Assembly: GCA_024663395.1 (NCBI GenBank)
Contig: JANFAH010000051.1
Location: forward strand, 430,074-494,073
DNA from: Pisolithus tinctorius
Taxonomy: Eukaryota; Basidiomycota; Agaricomycetes; Boletales; Pisolithaceae
DNA: 64,000 nt
Direction: 5' to 3'
A program made the position numbers and the translations under genes. The notes under the pieces were generated by a model. That model was not told where the DNA came from and made no database searches. It saw only the letters and a program-made list of their open reading frames with translations. This document shows, one piece after another, positions 23,896 through 35,989 of the stretch; the first letter of the stretch is position 1; every line of letters starts with the position of its first letter.

Positions 23896-26126
23896 GATAC
23901 TGTCCGTGTAAGCTTTGTGCCGTGTGCAGAACTTAGGGAACTTACGCCATGCATATAGGTTGAGGTGATATTCAATTTGGCCCTGAAGTTTTGGTACGAT
24001 AGAGCACGACTCAGCGAGGAGTGCCTTAGGGTACGACTCCTGCTGTAATTGACTTAGGATCACCATCAAGACTAAGGCAGGGCAAGGTGGAGAATCGGCA
24101 TAAAGTCCGACACGTTTTCGTGGACAAAGGAGTTGGTGTCTGATACCGAATCGCTCTATGGTTGTATCTGCCAACTACGGTACTTGAGTAATTGTGATCT
24201 TGCTGCGCTATTCCTAACAGACTGCACCGGTTTAGGTCTTAGTTCACCCCAGTGAGGATGCTCTTGAATATTGACTACCGGGACGTACCAAGGAGACATT
24301 GGCCATAACACATTGAGTGGGTCGAAGTGGGTTAAATCCCCTTCTCGAGGCAGAAGTCTTGAATTACAAACAACATGACGATGATCCAAAGCAGGGATGG
24401 AAGTAAGAACCAAGAATTTCGTCCCTTGGGCTGGCATTCTCGACTCTGCGTGCCAGATCTCAGGTGGTGTGGGTTTCAGTTTCTCGGGATTTCACTAATC
24501 GCATGAAACGTTATATGTCAACCTCATATATTTTTTCCGGATCTACCCTCCAACATACCTCCTTCGACAATGCCGATATCATCTGCTGGTGCTGAATTGT
24601 GAAACATTCCATTGCATTGTAATGCCCTTGCTGTACGGACGAGTTTCGGTGGACTGCACCATGATATAGCTGAATAATCGGTCTGCTGACGAGAACGTAC
24701 GGAGGACTCTTAACCGTTGACCATGTCGAATTTTCCTCACCATCCTCGCAGTAAAGATGATACCTGGGCAATTCATTAATGTGGACAGACCTCACACGGG
24801 GGATGGATACTGCAGTCTATGAGTTCTAAATCTGGTAAACGCCATTCCATATACCAATGTTCTCCATGCTCTTGGGTCGGCGCCACTGCCCGTCCACGCT
24901 CTTCATGCCAGCATCACCCTTCATATTCACCCAAACCACTTAGGCGACGCCTAAGCTTAGCCATAACAAGGCAACTCGTAGTCCAACAGCATTGCATCAA
25001 CATCCAGCGATGGGACTTCGTCTCGCACAGTAGACTGCTCCGGCTGTCACGAACGACATGAATTCTTTGTCTACCGCACAACGTCTTGTTGGCTCGGAGT
25101 GGTTGGGTTAGCGGAAACCAGAACTTCAGAGATCTCCGGAGGGAGAGACGGTGGTGTGAGCGGACATTCCTTCCCAAGAAGAGCTTCAGCATGCCCAGAT
25201 CCCTGGTAATGATTGCTGCAACGGCATCATCTGGCTCCTTCGCTGGGCTAGGATGGGGCAAGGGCGACCGTGATAGCGAATCAAAGCCGTCTGAAGGAGA
25301 ACCCGCACATCCGTGCTTACATCACGCTTTTCTAGACCAAAGTTGACGGCGAGCGAATTAACGTGAGGTGGAGAGGGTCGCACTGCTTGGAATTGATCTC
25401 CGAATTGAAGGTCGTCAGAGGACCTGAAACGGTGCTGCCTGTCAAAATGCATCTTTTCTGAGGATTTGGGGCATTGGTGGGCCAAATCTGCTCACAGGTG
25501 CGCTAGGTCAACCCAGTTTGACACATTTTCAGATGGCAGGATGGGGATGAGTTAGAGCGATCGTTGCGAAAGGTTGGCCCAGTTACGACTTCGAGAAAAG
25601 GAGGGACGTACAACACACCTAACCAGTTGTCGCAGAAGTGGGAAACCTTCCACCCTCGTACAAAAATTCCACCCTGGGAGATATTCCTGTTGAGTATCTA
25701 ATTGCAGCCAGACCAGACCCTCGACAGGAGCTTCTCGACGTTTAGTTCTAAATTATGTTCTGATGGACGAATGGAACTGCATTACGTCTGGAAGGTGGCT
25801 CCTGGGAGTCCTGGGTTAATAGGGTTCCAGCTTTGGTTTAGTCGTCATACCTACCACGCATTAACGTACTATGAAAACGAGTTTTTACATAATTAGGTCC
25901 GGAGACTCGAGTCAGAATCAGTGGACGACACTCGCAACTTCCAGTCACGTGATGCTTACCCGAGTTAAGTCCGGAAGTCTGGATAAGGCTTTGTGAGATC
26001 ACTGACGCCCACTATGGATGTCCTAATTAAGAATCATCTATAAGAGTATATGTTCAATGTACCAAACGTCTGTATCCCCATGCCAGAAAATAGCGACACA
26101 TTTAAACACCCTACAGTACATAAAAA
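23896..26126. other. Spacer stretch with unassigned frames only
   Basis: Minus-strand frames at 24156-24437 and 24511-24795, and opposed frames around 24819-25485, are open but lack recognisable domains. The one at 24511-24795 (MRSVHINELPRYHLYCEDGE) is the most protein-like. I cannot tie them into a gene. Confidence 0.3.
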
Positions 26127-27245
26127 TCAGGCCCCCAATGCATGCCTTGCAACTCGTTCAACATCTCTCATAGCGTCCAACATATGATTGTAGGCTACAG
26201 CGAACGCATGCATTTCCTGTGGGATGAAAGGGTTAGCATGCAGTTCACAATAGTAGTAGACTCCCACCAGTGACACGGCATCCACGATGATCTTGCCTGT
26301 GGTAGGATCAGTCAAAGAACTCTTTGGCATCAGTCAGTGGCCATGTGAGTGTATCACCTCAGTTTGGACGCACAAGAGGGATAGGAACAGCAGGTGGAAT
26401 ATAATGTTCTTGGCGCTTTGCAGATGTCGAGGACTCGGCTTCCAACATCTGGTAATTCAGTATGGTCAGTTATCATATTTACTTCCGTCATAGATTTTGC
26501 TTTGAATTACCATAGGGGAAGAAGGATAATAACTCCATAGTTGTTGCAAGAGCAGTAGTGTCTGCGGATCTTCTTGCTTAGGCTAAACCAGTCAATAATC
26601 ACGAACTTTCACTAGAAGTGGGAAGCGCCGGATCAACCTACAACTGTGTATTGCATTTCGAGGGTAGCACAATCGGTGGGATGGGTAGATGGTATCGACA
26701 GGTCTTCCTCTTTCTACGGAAGATTGTTCAGCGTTGCGTTTGCCTTGGAACCTCTTTGACTCGCCATATGGAAGAGAGGGCTGGAGGGAAGGTTTGCTGG
26801 AGATTGAAAGCCCTCCTGCTTCTGTTGAAATTTCGTGAATCACTGGGATAAAGCAACTGGAGTCGACTCACTACAGAGAAAGGAATATGGGAATTGTGGG
26901 GTGCACAGGGTATCCGACATTCCCTGAAAATACCAAAGCGTCGAAAGCTTCGAGCTGCTGAAAATAATTAGCGGTTAAAAAGGATATCGCTGAGTCTTAC
27001 AACAGGGGAAGAGGTTTCGGGGGGCGAATCGAAGTCCTCTGGATTGTCATAGCCCTGAAGAGGGACGACCATAGAAATACAAGGTTGGCAATCTGAGTAC
27101 GATGATTGATGATCTTCTTGCTTCGAGCAAGGACGCCGCGATCGAAGGTCATAGGGCGCAGTTTTGCGAGAGACATGAGTGGTACGAGCACGGCCCATTG
27201 TAGGTGAGGGATGCAGACATCATCCCCTCGCAGGCATGATGGCAT
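26127..27245 (-). CDS. Possible multi-exon hypothetical gene
   Basis: Minus-strand pieces that could be exons of one gene: a basic N-terminal block RKTAPYDLRSRRPCSK with an acidic tail DNPEDFDSPPE (26968-27198), a middle part read in another frame, and a helical C-terminal part AVSLVGVYYYCELHANPF followed by AFAVAYNHMLDAMRDVE and a stop at 26127-26129. The N-terminal YDLRSR motif also appears as YNLRSR in the plus-strand frame at 30087. I recognise no family, and the joins are not proven. Confidence 0.3.
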
Positions 27246-28407
27246 TTATACAGTACTCGGCAAAGAGAGACAAAGCACAGTCTTTGTGGTCCTCTACAAA
27301 GAGATGCAATAAAGAAAGCTGGACGTCTGGATCCTACGCATGATTATGTAACACGTGTAGCATCATAACGCTTGAAATCTACGGTTCCTATCTATTCCGA
27401 TCCTTGAATGCGGCGGTGTGTTTCTTATAGCTAGGTTACCGCTCACACATTTCCTTATCTCCCATGATAGGTAAATGTTTGTATCTTCGTTTCATCTATC
27501 TTATGGAGTTTGGGTTGAAGTCATGCACATCCAGATCTATGACTGCAACTCAACTTGTTCATAACCAAATGTATATGTACCGTCTCCCACCAACGTTAAT
27601 TGAAGAAGCTTGGAACTTTACCAACTACCGTGAGAGTGCGGGCTTTTCGGTCAAAGAAAGTGGGTCCAGAAATCCTAAGTCGACCCTCCGTCACTGACTC
27701 ACATTGCCCGATGTTTGGCTTGTTGTAACCTTTGCACCAACGGTCTTTGGTTTCCCTCTCTCGCCCCTCTGCCCGTGTTTCGCACACTTCCCGGTTGGTT
27801 GCTCATGACGCATTCCTGGTGTCTACAAAGATATAATCAGATTTGGATCGCGGCCAGCTGTTCCTGTTCTGATATCAGGTCAGGTCATGCGTTTCGTATC
27901 CGAGAGACGTTGAAGATCTCAGGCTCTTCTTGAGTATGGGCAACTAATTAGCAGCATTTTCCCCTATCCATTTATCCCTCTGCTGACTCGGCACGACTCT
28001 CCCTTGAGCACAGGGTATTCTGATATGGATTAAACGCTCTCCACTGATCTTCCTCGTCCCATCCGTTACTTGTTTGTCGACCAGACTCATGTACGTATTG
28101 TCACACTGCAGTTCCTACCCTCGCGTTTTGCTTCATTTCCCAGCGTGTTATTCCTGCAACGTCTGTGTTTTGGCCCGACCTACACACCGCCAACATCAAC
28201 ACTGCCAATGACATCGCCACCGCACATCCTAAGGATACCCGAGGCATTTTGATTGATTGTATGCGCAACTTTGGATTAGGGATGATCAGTGATGCATTGA
28301 CGGTTGTTTACACCGCTAGTTGCCCATTACACTCGTAGATAATTATATTAGCAGCGGTAATCATACAGTCCAAGGTTGTGAAGGTACAAGGAAGCGATGC
28401 GACGGTG
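27246..28407. other. No gene recognised
   Basis: Short frames only, without protein character. No repeat seen. Confidence 0.35.
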
Positions 28408-28660
28408 TTATAGTGCAGTTCCGCGCTCGGAACTGGCTCAAATCTCTGCAGTGTATTTGTCATAATATCCCGCAATCTGAAATGTGGAGCAATGGATCAG
28501 AGTGCATCACGAAAGAAAGACGGAAGATAATGTACTAACCTTCTTGTTGAATGCACGATTCCGCTCGTTGACATACGTGATGTCGCACTCTTCCTCATTG
28601 TGCTCTTGCGAGAAAGGTTAGCCTTCTTGTCGACACTGTCAAACGAGTTGTAGGTACACT
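28408..28660 (-). pseudogene. SYF2: SYF2 splicing-factor fragment, minus-strand copy
   Basis: Second SYF2 C-terminal fragment, inverted relative to the one at 21640-21915. It reads VDKKANLSRK, then after a one-base frameshift NEEECDITYVNERNRAFNKK, a 63-bp intron (28477-28539), then IAGYYDKYTAEI, the same in-frame TGA as the other copy, and ASSERGTAL with the natural stop TAA at 28408-28410. It keeps the K/R-rich segment deleted in the plus copy and the true C-terminus, but lacks the DSEEAIDR helix. The two copies are close to 95% alike over about 180 bp, including the intron. Confidence 0.8.
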
Positions 28661-30086
28661 CGTCACGAGGGCATAGCGGGGTAAAAACCGAAACCGACTT
28701 CGCCCGTTCCTCGGGACTCGTTTCGATGCTACCGTACATAACCCATGTAATAATGGGTATTTTGCCAAGAAACGGGCCCAAATTCGCTAGGCCAGTGATG
28801 ACTTGTGGCGCGGAGTGCGGTCACATGAATTTGCAGGTGGCGATGCCGTGGGAATTTCCCGAAGGAGCAATCCCGCCACTAGGTGGGAGGGGCGGGGGAG
28901 GGGGTCGAGCGTTCGAGCGGGCCCTGTGGGGCATACGGCCTCGTGAATTGGGCGGGATGACTGGGGAGGGTGCCGACGAACTGTGTTCACGTCCTGCCTA
29001 TGTTTATCTATTTTATCTGCCCTCCTAGCTAGTGCAAAGTGGTGCAAAGTGACTGTGTTAAAAATTATGCAGGGGTAGTACAAAAAGTTGCGCAGGAGCA
29101 GTACTGCAAAAGTCGCGCAATCAGCTGTTTTATTTTTGTTTGTTTAATGTTACAGATGCAGCGTCATAGGTTAGGGTTAGATAGCCCACAATCGGCCTGT
29201 GACATCGACAAAAATCTTATGTGACACTTTTGACGATTGAACAAAAAAGGCAATCGCTACAAGTTCCACGCTTGTCAGTTTTTGACGATTTGCCTGAAGG
29301 CCTGTGACATCGACAAAATCTTTTTTGACGATTGAACAAAAAAGGCAATTGCTGCACATTCATGTTTTCAACGATCTCACTCATTTCCCGCAGATTCACG
29401 AAGTTCAAGGTCTCAGGAGTTGTTTACTAGTGCCAGAATATGTGTGTAATTGGGAAAAACCAAAAAATGCTAGGAAGTAGTAGATTTTGCAAAACTGCTG
29501 ACTGCGTTGTGCGGGATAGTGTTCCGAATCGAAGCGAGCAGGCTAACACCCACGTGTCAGACGGTCGTCTTTCATTCTTATTTCAACTACTTATCCGGAG
29601 GCTCGGACCCCTCCCCCTGCAAGGGCTTGTCACCACAATGCAAGGAAGTATAACCATTCCTGTCCTCTTTCAATCCAAGTTCAAGGTCTTCATGAAGCCG
29701 AGCGGCTATCTCCGCGAGGTCACTTGCGGGAGTTCGAACGGGCCCTCCAACATGCCACTGTGACGTTGAGTGATGCCCAAACCAATGGTAAGAGCTGGAC
29801 AAAGAGTCAGTACCTTAGCCGTGTTCACAAAGGTATCTGTACTCGTGCAAGACAATCAAGTAACTCATTGAGTGGATGATGTTGATTTATAGCTACCGAT
29901 CGTCCGCTGATAGCTGCTGCAGGGCCTCATGGCTTGCAACACCACTCATTCTTTTGCTAATGAAAAAGCACGCAGAGTGCCACTACTATTCCTTTGTGCA
30001 TCGAAGACCAGTTCGCTGGCTATATAATGAGATCGTTGCATGGAGAACATTTCACGCTCGAATCCCCTCTCGAGATTCTTTGCACA
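28661..30086. other. No gene recognised; contains a short direct repeat
   Basis: A G-rich stretch near 28880-28920 and an A/T-rich stretch near 29040-29400 lie here. The A/T-rich part holds the direct repeat at 29194-29357 (separate entry). The open frames have no protein character I can defend. Confidence 0.35.
29194..29357 (+). repeat. Direct repeat of about 60 bp, two copies 105 bp apart
   Basis: The sequence ggcctgtgacatcgacaaaa, followed after a short variable gap by tgacgattgaacaaaaaagg and caatygct, occurs at 29194-29259 and again at 29299-29357. A third partial match to ttgacgattt lies between them. Intergenic. Confidence 0.75.
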
Positions 30087-30720
30087 ATGTCCCCTATCAC
30101 GCGCTCCATGTCTCGTAAAGGCGTCAGACACTATTCCCCATACAATCTACGATCTCGTGGTTCCCGCCAAATGTTCGAGGCTCTACCTACCCCTTTGAGG
30201 ACCCCTACCCGCCCTCGCAACTCCACTGGCTCTCGGCCGGGTGAACCGTTCCCTGCCGCTGATCTTGACGTGCGTGGGGGTGCCTCTATGTATGACATTG
30301 TGCACCAAGCGGTACTCGATGGTATTCCACTGGTCCGTACTTTGTTTGCACTACTTTTCATGAAAACCAATTCCTGCAGGTCAATATCTACTACTCTATC
30401 ATACTCGCATTTGCTCGCGATTGCATGGAAACGGCTGACGCTGTGTACATTGAACAGCAGCGAACGTGAGTACCCCCCCTGTTATACTTGAGGAATTCCG
30501 TGTTCATTCAGGGCAACCGCAGCATACTGAAAATGGCAGCTGGAGAGCCGATTTCGAACAAAGAATCGGTGCGCCTCTACTTTCGTTTGTTAATGAACTT
30601 GCTCAGCATTCCATTTCAGAGAATATTCACTCCACTCCAAGTGAGTCGCACCAAGGACCTTATGGAAGTCGCAGGGATTATGATCGAGTTTGTGGAACGC
30701 TGGTAGGCCATGCCTTGTAG
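30087..30720 (+). CDS. Possible hypothetical gene with YNLRSR motif
   Basis: From the ATG at 30087 a basic, proline-rich first exon (SPITRSMSRKG, SPYNLRSRG, TPLRTPTRPRNS) runs to DIVHQAVLDGIPL. A likely intron ending in tgcag at 30379 leads to a helical exon IYYSIILAFARDCMETAD (30380-30467) with a good donor gtgagt. The next exon does not continue in phase without a stop, so the gene is either broken or I have mis-joined it. The first exon resembles the start of the minus-strand frame at 26968-27198. No function is inferred. Confidence 0.35.
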
Positions 30721-32518
30721 GCACTAGGCCAACTTACTGATGCGTTTCCACAGCATTCTGGCAGACAGGGGTGCCTTGCAGTAGGGCATCTGCCCATGAA
30801 CTCCGCAGGTAGTATGTATTACACGACCCATATCAGATCCGTAATAGTACTTGTACATTTATAATGCCAAAGAACATGGGCAAGGGGCCACCATGCTCTG
30901 CAGCGATTCTGTTTTTGTTCGTTGTACTTCAAGTTAGTGGTATCCTACTCTCATTGTATTCCACATTTGTATTCCTGGACGCATCCTGGTCCAGGTCTGA
31001 AAACTGTTTTGTCCCCTGAGTTTTTGCTGGGCCAGTGTCGTGGCACGGTACAAGGATCGCGAGACCAACCAGCCATTGCTGTTATTCGGAGACAGTATTG
31101 ATGCGGACAATGGAGCCAAAGGAGAAGTGCGTACGCCATGGGAGGGTGATGTACTCCTCAACTTCGATGCAGTGGTTCGTCATTCTCTGTCTGCGTGGTT
31201 TAGGTCCTAACAGGGGGGTTTTCGTGGTCTGGTGTACCGGTATGCTTAACGTGAACAGGAACGTGCCTTGGATTGTGCGTTCATCACATTGGGGATCGAC
31301 ACAGACACCGTCGACCACCCTGTCAGGTGCTTTCGCTCATCATGTTTCGTTCTTTTTTTTCTGGTTGACTCGAGCACACCTCGTTGAATTGAAGCTCCTT
31401 GCACACGACCCGACCTTTACTACTCAATATACACATGCGTCACGTACGTTCGCATCGATTTAGGGTGGTGCTGACATGCTTTGCAGGACGGAGTACGTCG
31501 ATCCATAAGTTGAGTTGACTTTACCCTCGAGAGCCTGGAAATCTTGTCCTTTGGTCTGCTCCTTGGGCACGTCTACTTGTGCAACATCACAGACGCCGAC
31601 ATCACCGTGCCTTCCGGGAAATTTACCTACACCGCGTAGGGAACCGCTCACCCACATCCGCATGCAAGCGCTTGAATTCATTCTCAAAGAAGTTCTACTA
31701 CAAAGACAAGGTCGCCACCATCGGCCCAAGCAAGTTCACAGGTATCCTGGGTTCAATCTCCCTACGCAGGGTCTGCGCGTCGACTTCAAGTTCCTGTTGA
31801 TACCTACCATGCCTCTCAAACTCAAAGACGCAACGATTCTTCGAGGTCAAGCATGTAGACGGACAAGAGCCTCGGTTCCATCTGTGTGGTGACGTCCCTT
31901 CTGGATAATCAAGACAATTACTGATGAGCTGCTAGGCCAAAGCGTAACTTTGGATTGACTGGTACCGTAGTTAGTCGATCCCATCCCATCCCATCCGACC
32001 CCTCATAAAAGCATGATGTGTCCGTCAGTCGAACCTAACCGGCCAAACTGGATCGAATGATTAGAACGTATGAGGGGGAGAACGGTGCAGGGGGACCCAT
32101 AGGGAAGGGCCAAAACTCGCACACAACAGCCGCTGTGCTGCTACGTGACCTGGTTAACTGATACCCGTGGATTCCCCACATTCCTCGCGAATTCTACACT
32201 CGTTTTTTGCATGTTCGAAGACCCTTATTGATGGTGTCTCTGATTTCTTTAGCGAATCGTTTAATTATCTTTCCTTGGTTGGTTTTAAATTTGATCAGCG
32301 CTGGAAGCTATGGTATTACTATCGAAATGACATGATCGTGTGCCATTCCGTCTGGGTTGTACAAAGCGGTCACTCCATCGACATTCGCATAGCTTTGGAC
32401 TGGCCGCAGTTATTTGCTTGCTGAAAGCAGTTAACAAAGAAGAACAAAGGGGAAGGTTATTTTATTTAGTTCAGGGCCTTTGGGCCACACGCCGTTCTGT
32501 GATCTCCCACTCACTACC
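30721..32518. other. Spacer stretch with isolated exon-like pieces
   Basis: An open plus-strand stretch at about 31028-31204 without a start codon reads VVARYKDRETNQPLLLFGDS and continues WEGDVLLNFDAVVRHSLSAWF. A second piece near 31258 reads ERALDCAFITLGIDTDTVDH. They look like real exons of an unknown gene that has lost its frame. Further pieces to 31890 are not interpretable. A short CCATC-rich run lies near 31980. Confidence 0.3.
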
Positions 32519-34110
32519 ATGCACCCATATATCGAGCACAAAGTTCTTCGGGGCGAGCATTCCGACTCTGTGAACTCGCTTTCCTTTTCGCCTTGTGGGA
32601 AGTACCTCGCTTCTGCTTCATCTGATTGTTCCGTTTGCATATGGAAGACTTCTTGCGGCTCATTTTTGTTTCGGGTTGTCTTTGAGAGCGCGGTCAATGC
32701 ACTTCTTTGGCATCCTGTACGACAACATACGTTGATGTGCGGGTGCGAAGACGGTACTGTGTTATCTATGTCCCATTTTACACCTGTGAGAGCCTTCATA
32801 ATGTCTATCGCTGGTGTGTAACCGGGGAAACCTTAGGTTGGATATCAAGGAAGGCACATCCGACTTGGTGTCACTGCTTCCATCTCCTGCATCGATATTG
32901 AACCACAGGCTAAGCTCCTGGCGATAGGTGTTGGGCAGCAGGTCCGCATATGCCAGGACGACTCCAACCGTGAGATCTCATTGGTGTACAGTAGTATTTT
33001 GGCTGACATACAATCTCCAGAGGATCATACCGCGGCAACCAGACTTCCACCCCCTCCAAAAGTCATTGTCGATACAGATGACGATGACTGCCGCCGCATT
33101 CGACCTCGTTCCGTCCACTTTATCAAGAATGGCAAGGTCCTTATCGCTTCCTATCTCAATCATGGCATCGTGTAAGCTTGTGGCACACCTTCGGTGGCGA
33201 TGCTAACACTACTTATAGGGGTTGGGACCTCGCAACAAGGTCAGCAGTATGGCATGTCAAACCACCCAATGTCCCTCGAATGTATGTCTCCAGAACTCAC
33301 ATGTTAGTTGACTGACGCAACTGCCCCAACAGTGGAAGTTCTTCGATATGCAGCAAGCTTAATGCCTTGGTGGTTAACACGCTGCAAGATGGGCTATTCC
33401 TTTACAAGCTAGGTGGTACAAAGGCCATCCGAAGATGGTCTGTGGACGCCGATGTTGGCGAGCGACACCCACTTTCTGTTTCATTCCTGCACGGAGGACG
33501 GGCAATTGTCTCAGGTACTAACACAGGCAGTATCTCTATTTTCAACACGCCTTCCAATGACTTGTACCAAGTACTTCCGCACGGCAGTAAGTGTTCAAGT
33601 TTACAACATTTGCAGTCCCCAGCACTGTTTGTCTAGGCGATGTAATCCAGGCAGTTGCGGTGAGTAAGCGTACTCTTCATTGCTGTGCATCATATTGATA
33701 ACTAGGTAAGACTCGTCAGCAAGGCCTGTGGAGCTTCATTGCGGTTGGATCTGCCCTGAAAGGGGAAGAGACATACATCAAAATATGGAAAGCACAAGTT
33801 GGTGTGTATCTTCCATGCATTTTTTGGCCGAGATCTGACCCTGTGATCCATGCTTAGAGCCTTTGTCGGACCAGGTAGATGCACTTTACAACCGCCTCAT
33901 GGTAAGCTTTACTTGGTTTAGCGGTGCATAACCATCTCATTCCACTCCGAGGTGATACGATTTTCAATGGACTGGAGTGACTATGGACGGATAGGCTTAA
34001 CTATGGCCTTTGCAACCATCTGTGTCGTTGTAACCATAGCTCTGCTAGAATTCGTGTGGTTGAAGGTTCCATGGGAGTGGATTCATTTGTCCCTCTGCAC
34101 TTTTGTATAA
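32519..34110 (+). CDS. WD40-repeat protein with C-terminal membrane anchor, intact, 8 exons
   Basis: From the ATG at 32519 eight exons join in phase with no lesion: 32519-32785, 32837-33171, 33219-33281, 33333-33586, 33637-33659, 33711-33801, 33858-33901 and 33952-34110, giving 411 codons. All introns are GT..AG and about 47-56 bp. WD40-type strands are visible: HSDSVNSLSFSPCGKYLASA with CSVCIW, then ISCIDIEPQAKLLAIGVG, FIKNGKVLIASYLNHGIVG, WHVKPPNVPRIG, HGGRAIVSGTNTGSISIF and SFIAVGSAL ending YIKIWKA. The last exon has a hydrophobic helix, TMAFATICVVVTIALLEFVW, followed by a short tail, so the protein is probably tail-anchored. Similar proteins are, from memory, frequent and uncharacterised in Agaricomycetes. 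It is the only clearly intact gene in the window. The 23-bp exon 5 and the choice of acceptor before exon 6 are the weakest parts of the model. Confidence 0.8.
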
Positions 34111-35989
34111 GATATTCAACTGGCTCTACGGCTCTGCATACTAATTTCTGTCTTATTAGGTGTACAGGATGGCGGCTCTTCTGCAGTCCTGTAATCGTTG
34201 GTTGTTCCTTGAGGTTGAGCGACTCGTAGCGATCGTGGGAAGTCACATGCGCACTGTGGCCTTGTCAGTTCTTGGCTCTTTGAGATCGGCGGCTCGCGCC
34301 TTCCTCGAATTACCGCCTGTCGATACGCCTATAACCAATGATTGGTTGGGGGCCACCAACTATCAGTAGTTTGCCTACTACCGATGGCAAGAGTTTCGGT
34401 TCATAGCCAGTAGTAATTGTTTTATTCAGAACTCAGAAGGTTGTTATATCACTCTCATATCTTACAACTGTCCTCCTCAGAATATGTGCGAGTGCTTGAT
34501 TGTCTGCGGCCGCAATGTGCAGTATTTGAGGTACAAAATTACATACTTGATACACTGGCCCTCGCCTGGATCCTATCACAGTACTGGTGCACTCGCCGAG
34601 AACCCGTACATTTCGCCCGTTTCTTCCTATCCCACTCTCATACCTCGTTCCTCAGAACCCTTTACCCTGCAGCCCGACAAAACCCATTGTCGTCAATCAC
34701 TCGTGGGTACATTCATTCATACATATCCAACCATCCATAAATGCAAGATTGCAAAAACCCAAGGTGCTCGCACAACAATATCGTGCATGCGGTCAAATGC
34801 GGTGCACGTGGCCTCTCGTTTGCGCTTCATCGATCACCATCCTTCCATAGTGCACCCCCCTGCCTCCAGCATCTTCCCACAACTACCCCAAGCCGTTCTG
34901 TGTGCGCCAAGACCATTCGAATGCCCTGCACAGCGATATTATGCATGTAGTGCAGATGCCGACTCGTTTCGACCATTCTGGTCTCATAGTCTCTCCGGCT
35001 CACTCCGTAGCACACCTCCCATGTCTGGCGCAGTGGCATACCTCAAGGACAATTCTGAGCGGCCCAAGGCGTAACAAGACGACTCAAGGCAGCCACTGAG
35101 CCATTCCATGCATTTGGTGTGTTCAGGCGCCTCTTACCCTACAGCCCAATCTGACCCGACACTACATGTGCGTCGCTATCCATCCTCCTCAAGGTCTGTT
35201 CACCTTCAACCTCAACGTATACCATCCCTCTCGATACACCCGAGTTACCCTCCCTTCACACCTAACGCCCGCACCACTCACTCCTCGGTGTCCCCACCGT
35301 GACCCCTGCCCATAGGTCTCGGGGACCTATCTGTGGGGATCTTTTCCGCTTCTTCCAGACCGTAAAACTTTAGTGACCGTGACCGTGTGTCGTTCAGGGT
35401 ATATTGTGAATTGTGGGCCAGAGAGCCGTCAAGAAACATGAGATTTGATGTAAACTCAGCGAGCAATTTGGAGTAGGTTGGATTACTTTGTCATGAGTGC
35501 GTACTCGTAGCCCCGTGTATCGGGACCCCTCGGTACTAACGTAAATGGGGGGAAAGGCGTGGATCTCAGATATCGCGGCGGGCGGGATATGCACTTTTTT
35601 TTTATTTTCGGTGCATATTCTCAGCATGTTCTCAGATCCCATGGGCGGTATCTTGTGAGGATTTCTGTTGGTGAGTGACGGAACCGTTCACTCACACCGC
35701 ACACTGCTTATGAATGACGAGAACGTAGACCTTGGTCATACACTCTGATCATGCTGACGTGCATACAAGGTCTATGAGCTACGAGGTTTCGGACTTGAAG
35801 ATTTCATCGGATGTAATATTCATTGCTCTAGTTAAAGTCACGTGGTCTCAACCTCGCCACCCCTTTGTGCTTGCGCGATGGTGTCTCTCTCCTACTTTCT
35901 TCAATTCACCCGCTTTCGGCTTCTCTCCACTTCGTCGTGTAACAGCTCTCTCAATTCTCATTGTGCCTCTTGCGACTATCCTTTCTAGC
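34111..35989. other. No gene recognised
   Basis: Several long plus-strand frames are open here (34484-35074 is the longest), but they are rich in Pro, Ser and His, overlap one another, and have no conserved block. The stretch 35330-35640 contains an A/T run. I see nothing to support a gene. Confidence 0.4.

Noticed and set aside
22950..23911. Plus-strand frames opposite the F-box gene
   Set aside because: They are antisense to a clear F-box/leucine-rich reading on the minus strand.
29169..29181. Telomere-like run (two TTAGGG units)
   Set aside because: Only about two units long; this occurs by chance and no longer array is present.
34484..35074. 196-codon plus-strand frame
   Set aside because: Several frames are open at once in this Pro/Ser/His-rich stretch and none shows conserved blocks or splice structure.
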